A stretch of DNA of 8,645 nt from an uncultured Eggerthellaceae bacterium (GTDB lineage: Bacteria > Actinomycetota > Coriobacteriia > Coriobacteriales > Eggerthellaceae): NCBI GenBank assembly GCA_946626265.1, contig CAMOUE010000090.1, positions 1 through 8,645 of the forward strand. Direction: 5' to 3'. A program made the position numbers and the translations under genes. The notes under the pieces are model-generated. The model was not told where the DNA came from, ran no database searches, and worked only from the letters and a program-made list of their open reading frames with translations. Shown here piece after piece: positions 7,097 through 8,645 of the stretch; positions within the stretch are counted from its first letter, which is position 1, and each line of letters opens with the position of its first letter.

Positions 7097-8056
7097 ATGC
7101 AGCAGGTTAAGGGGAAGAGCTTCGCGGCAATCGTATGCGCATCCATGGTCGTCGCGATACTCGCGCTCGCCGGATGCTCCGGCGGCGGGCAGAGCAGCGC
7201 AAGCAGCTCGAGCGCCGACGCAGCTTCTACCAGCAGCGTCGCGGCGAGCGCGGCGGCGAGCGACACGGCAGCTTCGACAAGCACCGCAAGCGCAACGGCG
7301 AGCTCGGCGGCGACCTCCGCGGCGAGCGCCGAATCCTCGAACGCGCTCGTGCTCGGCGCGAAGACCGACAGCGCCAAGAGCATCACGCTCCACAACAAGC
7401 TCGGCAAGGCCATCACCGGCATCACCATCGTCCCGGTCAGCTCGAAGACCGCCGGTACCAACCTCATGAAGAGCACCGACGCGTGGCCGGCAGGCGGCGA
7501 CGCGACCGTCTATTTCGAGCAGAAGAACGCTTCCGACAAGTACAACGTTCAAATCACCTGCGGCGCCGAGCGCTTCGAGCTTCACAACCTCGACGCGGCA
7601 AACGTGAGCGACGCCACCATTAACCTCGAGGGCGACATCGCCTATGTCACGTACGTCCTGAACGGCAACACCATCAGCTCGCTGCAGGACGAGTCCGCTC
7701 TCGCAAGCGCTGCAGCCACCACCCAGGCAAACGCCGATTCCGCTTCCGCCGCTTCCGCACAGGCCACGCAAAATGCCCAGGGCACCCAGGCTACGGGCCA
7801 GCAGACCACGCAGGACGGCGCCTACAATGGCGAAGATGAGGACGTCGTCGTCTATGAAGAGGACGTCTACTACGAGAATGACGGTTACGATCCCGAGTAC
7901 GACGACAGCGAAGGCGACGTCTACTATGAAGAAGACGTTGTCTACGACGATGGTGGCGACTACGGCGATAGCGGCGACTACGAAGACACCGGCGACTACG
8001 GCGACGTCTCCCAGGACGAGGACTCCTGCGTCGACGGTGGCGTGGTGCTCCGCTAA
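7097..8056 (+). CDS. Surface lipoprotein with Ser/Ala linker and Asp/Glu/Tyr/Gly-rich tail
   Basis: The start is ATG 7097, chosen for GAAAGGA at 7084-7090 with 6-nt spacing; an upstream in-frame ATG at 6980 would add 39 residues and spoil the signal peptide. The product is 319 residues. Residues 1-27 are a lipoprotein signal ending in the lipobox LAGC, with Cys27 as the lipidated residue, so the protein should sit on the outer face of the membrane. Residues 28-81 are a Ser/Ala/Thr linker. Residues about 84-195 form a compact, probably beta-rich domain (SITLHNKLGKAITGITIVPV, VYFEQKNASDKYNVQITCG) that I cannot assign to a named family. Residues 200-240 are Ala/Gln-rich. From 246 on, a strongly acidic Tyr/Gly tail contains three GDY repeats. 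Only 16 nt separate it from the preceding gene, and a terminator follows. A binding or structural role at the cell surface fits, but the function is unknown. Confidence 0.88.
   Translation: MQQVKGKSFAAIVCASMVVAILALAGCSGGGQSSASSSSADAASTSSVAASAAASDTAASTSTASATASSAATSAASAESSNALVLGAKTDSAKSITLHNKLGKAITGITIVPVSSKTAGTNLMKSTDAWPAGGDATVYFEQKNASDKYNVQITCGAERFELHNLDAANVSDATINLEGDIAYVTYVLNGNTISSLQDESALASAAATTQANADSASAASAQATQNAQGTQATGQQTTQDGAYNGEDEDVVVYEEDVYYENDGYDPEYDDSEGDVYYEEDVVYDDGGDYGDSGDYEDTGDYGDVSQDEDSCVDGGVVLR
7955..8008 (+). repeat. Three 18-nt tandem repeats in the acidic tail of the lipoprotein
   Basis: Units at 7955-7972, 7973-7990 and 7991-8008 each start GGCGACTAC and encode GDYGDS, GDYEDT and GDYGDV. 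Upstream, looser EEDVYYE and GDVYYEEDV motifs show the same acidic-Tyr pattern. The tail resembles low-affinity cation-binding tracts, but no EF-hand or other defined site is present. Confidence 0.75.
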
Positions 8057-8081
8057 AGACCCCACCGCAAAACACACTCGT

Positions 8082-8114
8082 AAAGAAAAGGCCCCTTACG
8101 GGGTCTTTTCTTTT
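8082..8114 (+). terminator. Intrinsic terminator of the operon
   Basis: The left arm 8082-8095 and right arm 8100-8113 pair over 14 positions with one G-T wobble around a TTAC loop. The GC-rich core (GGCCCC with GGGGTC) is flanked by A-rich and T-rich runs, so it could act in both directions. It begins 25 nt after the lipoprotein stop. A second, more distant left arm (AAAGACCCC, 8055-8063) also matches the right arm perfectly over 9 bp. Confidence 0.88.
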
Positions 8115-8120
8115 GACAGA

Positions 8121-8200
8121 TGGGCGCGGCAGGTGGGGGGCAGCGGAAGGGGACGGCGAGCGGAAGCGGTTGGCGACGGGCGGAAGCGGTGGGCGGCCAT
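8121..8200 (+). repeat. G-rich tract with a short tandem repeat
   Basis: The plus strand is strongly purine/G-rich, with runs of GGG, GGGGGG and GGGG between 8121 and 8155. CGGAAGCGGT then occurs twice exactly 20 nt apart (8161-8170 and 8181-8190), each followed by a related G-rich sequence. Secondary structure, possibly a G-quadruplex, is conceivable. No gene is supported here. Confidence 0.5.
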
Positions 8201-8313
8201 CCCGCCCAACAGCGCACATCCCCGATATCCCGTCGCGGCCGCCTACCCGAGACAGCGCACTTCTCGGGTATCCTGCCACCCCGATGTTTTCGCGGCATAA
8301 TATCGGCGAAGTG

Positions 8314-8331
8314 CGCCGTCCGCGGACGGCG
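8314..8331. repeat. 18-bp perfect palindrome within the repeat array
   Basis: CGCCGTCCGCGGACGGCG is a perfect palindrome that starts in the last bases of the unit at 8294-8316 and fills most of the gap to the next unit. It is the longest gap-free palindrome I see in the window. Confidence 0.7.
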
Positions 8332-8454
8332 GATGGCAGGATATGCGGGAAGTGCGGGCGCACATCTCGGTTATTTCGCCAGGCGACGACGCACATCTCG
8401 GATATTATGCCGCGAGTTCGCGGGGGTGGCAGGATACCGGGGAAGTGCGCCGAC

Positions 8455-8482
8455 CCGGGGGCGGCTCGGCCGGCGCCCCCGG
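8455..8482. repeat. GC-rich hairpin between two array units
   Basis: The arms CCGGGGGCG (8455-8463) and CGCCCCCGG (8474-8482) pair perfectly over 9 bp around a 10-nt loop. The hairpin fills the spacer between the two identical units at 8428 and 8481. The equivalent spacer after 8503 is similar but has lost perfect pairing. Confidence 0.6.
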
Positions 8483-8556
8483 CAGGATACCGGGGAAGTG
8501 CGCCGTCCCGGGGGCGACTCGGCCGGCGGCCCTGGCAGGATACCCGAGAAGTGCGC

Positions 8557-8645
8557 TGCCGGCTGGCCCAACCGACGGGCTAGACGGCAACTACGCTACG
8601 CGTAACGCCACATGTGATCGAGCGGGCCCGATCCGCGTCCCAAGT
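8557..8645. other. Right edge, nothing assignable
   Basis: After the last array unit no further copy is seen. No tRNA, clear terminator or gene start with a ribosome-binding site is visible. Minus-strand frames are open for 16 to 22 codons from the edge, so the tail of a minus-strand gene could end here, but the sequence is too short to support it. Confidence 0.3.

Larger units (their letters stand above)
8212..8556. repeat. Mosaic array of nine 23-bp extragenic repeat units
   Basis: The unit starts GGCA, has ATA at positions 7-9, a variable G/C-rich centre, and ends GAAGTGCGC or GATGTGCGC. Forward copies are at 8294-8316, 8335-8357, 8428-8450, 8481-8503 and 8534-8556. Reverse copies are at 8212-8234, 8255-8277, 8358-8380 and 8389-8411. 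Start-to-start spacing is 43, 39, 41, 23, 31, 39, 53 and 53 nt. Copies 8428 and 8481 are identical. Mixed orientation, unequal spacers and related rather than unique spacers exclude a CRISPR array. The cluster resembles REP/BIME-type intergenic elements. Frames running through it on both strands encode only translations of the repeat, so no CDS is called. Confidence 0.85.

Noticed and set aside
7004..8077. A 357-codon minus-strand frame
   Set aside because: It is the mirror of the lipoprotein gene, which has a clear lipobox and ribosome-binding site on the plus strand.
8212..8556. CRISPR array
   Set aside because: Units occur in both orientations, spacers vary from 0 to 30 nt and are partly related to one another, and no cas gene is present.
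8113..8605. Two plus-strand frames of about 160 codons, and minus-strand frames, through the repeat array
   Set aside because: Their sequences are translations of the 23-bp repeat in different registers (for example GRIPGKC and AHISDI), and no ribosome-binding site precedes them.
8616..8633. Terminator hairpin at the right edge (GATCG with CGATC)
   Set aside because: The arms are only 5 bp and no T-run follows on either strand.

Overview
The window looks like chromosome from a high-GC, Gram-positive-type (monoderm) actinobacterium. My best guess is a member of the Coriobacteriia/Eggerthellaceae. This rests on the GC-rich third codon positions, a secreted protein built of ChW repeats plus ricin-type trefoils, a classical lipoprotein signal, and acyl-transfer partners of the kind used on cell-surface polymers. 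The taxonomic call is inference; no rRNA or marker gene is present.

Layout. Positions 1-803 hold the 5' part of an unrecognised minus-strand gene that runs off the left edge. Positions 804-1088 are a divergent intergenic region with a candidate promoter in each direction, a 14-bp palindrome and TGTGA-type half-sites. Positions 1089-8056 hold four tightly spaced plus-strand genes, very likely one operon. They are (1) a 972-residue secreted protein with a low-complexity stalk, six ChW repeats, two ricin-type beta-trefoils and a C-terminal transglutaminase-like Cys-His-Asp domain; (2) an MBOAT-family membrane O-acyltransferase of the AlgI/DltB type; (3) a membrane-anchored AlgX/AlgJ (DHHW)-like SGNH acyltransferase partner; and (4) a lipoprotein with a Ser/Ala linker and an Asp/Glu/Tyr/Gly-rich tail. 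A strong intrinsic terminator (8082-8114) closes the operon. Positions 8115-8645 carry no convincing gene. This stretch holds a G-rich tract and then a mosaic array of nine 23-bp units in mixed orientation (8212-8556), which looks like an extragenic repeat cluster.

How the genes may work together. An MBOAT protein moves acyl groups across the membrane, and an AlgX/AlgJ-like SGNH protein places them on an extracytoplasmic polymer. The pair next to a wall-associated sugar-binding protein with a transglutaminase-like domain, and a surface lipoprotein, suggests a module that O-acetylates a surface glycan and then binds, processes or cross-links the modified surface. The pairing of MBOAT and SGNH genes is established in other bacteria. 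The link to the ChW/ricin/transglutaminase protein and the acidic lipoprotein is inference from operon structure.
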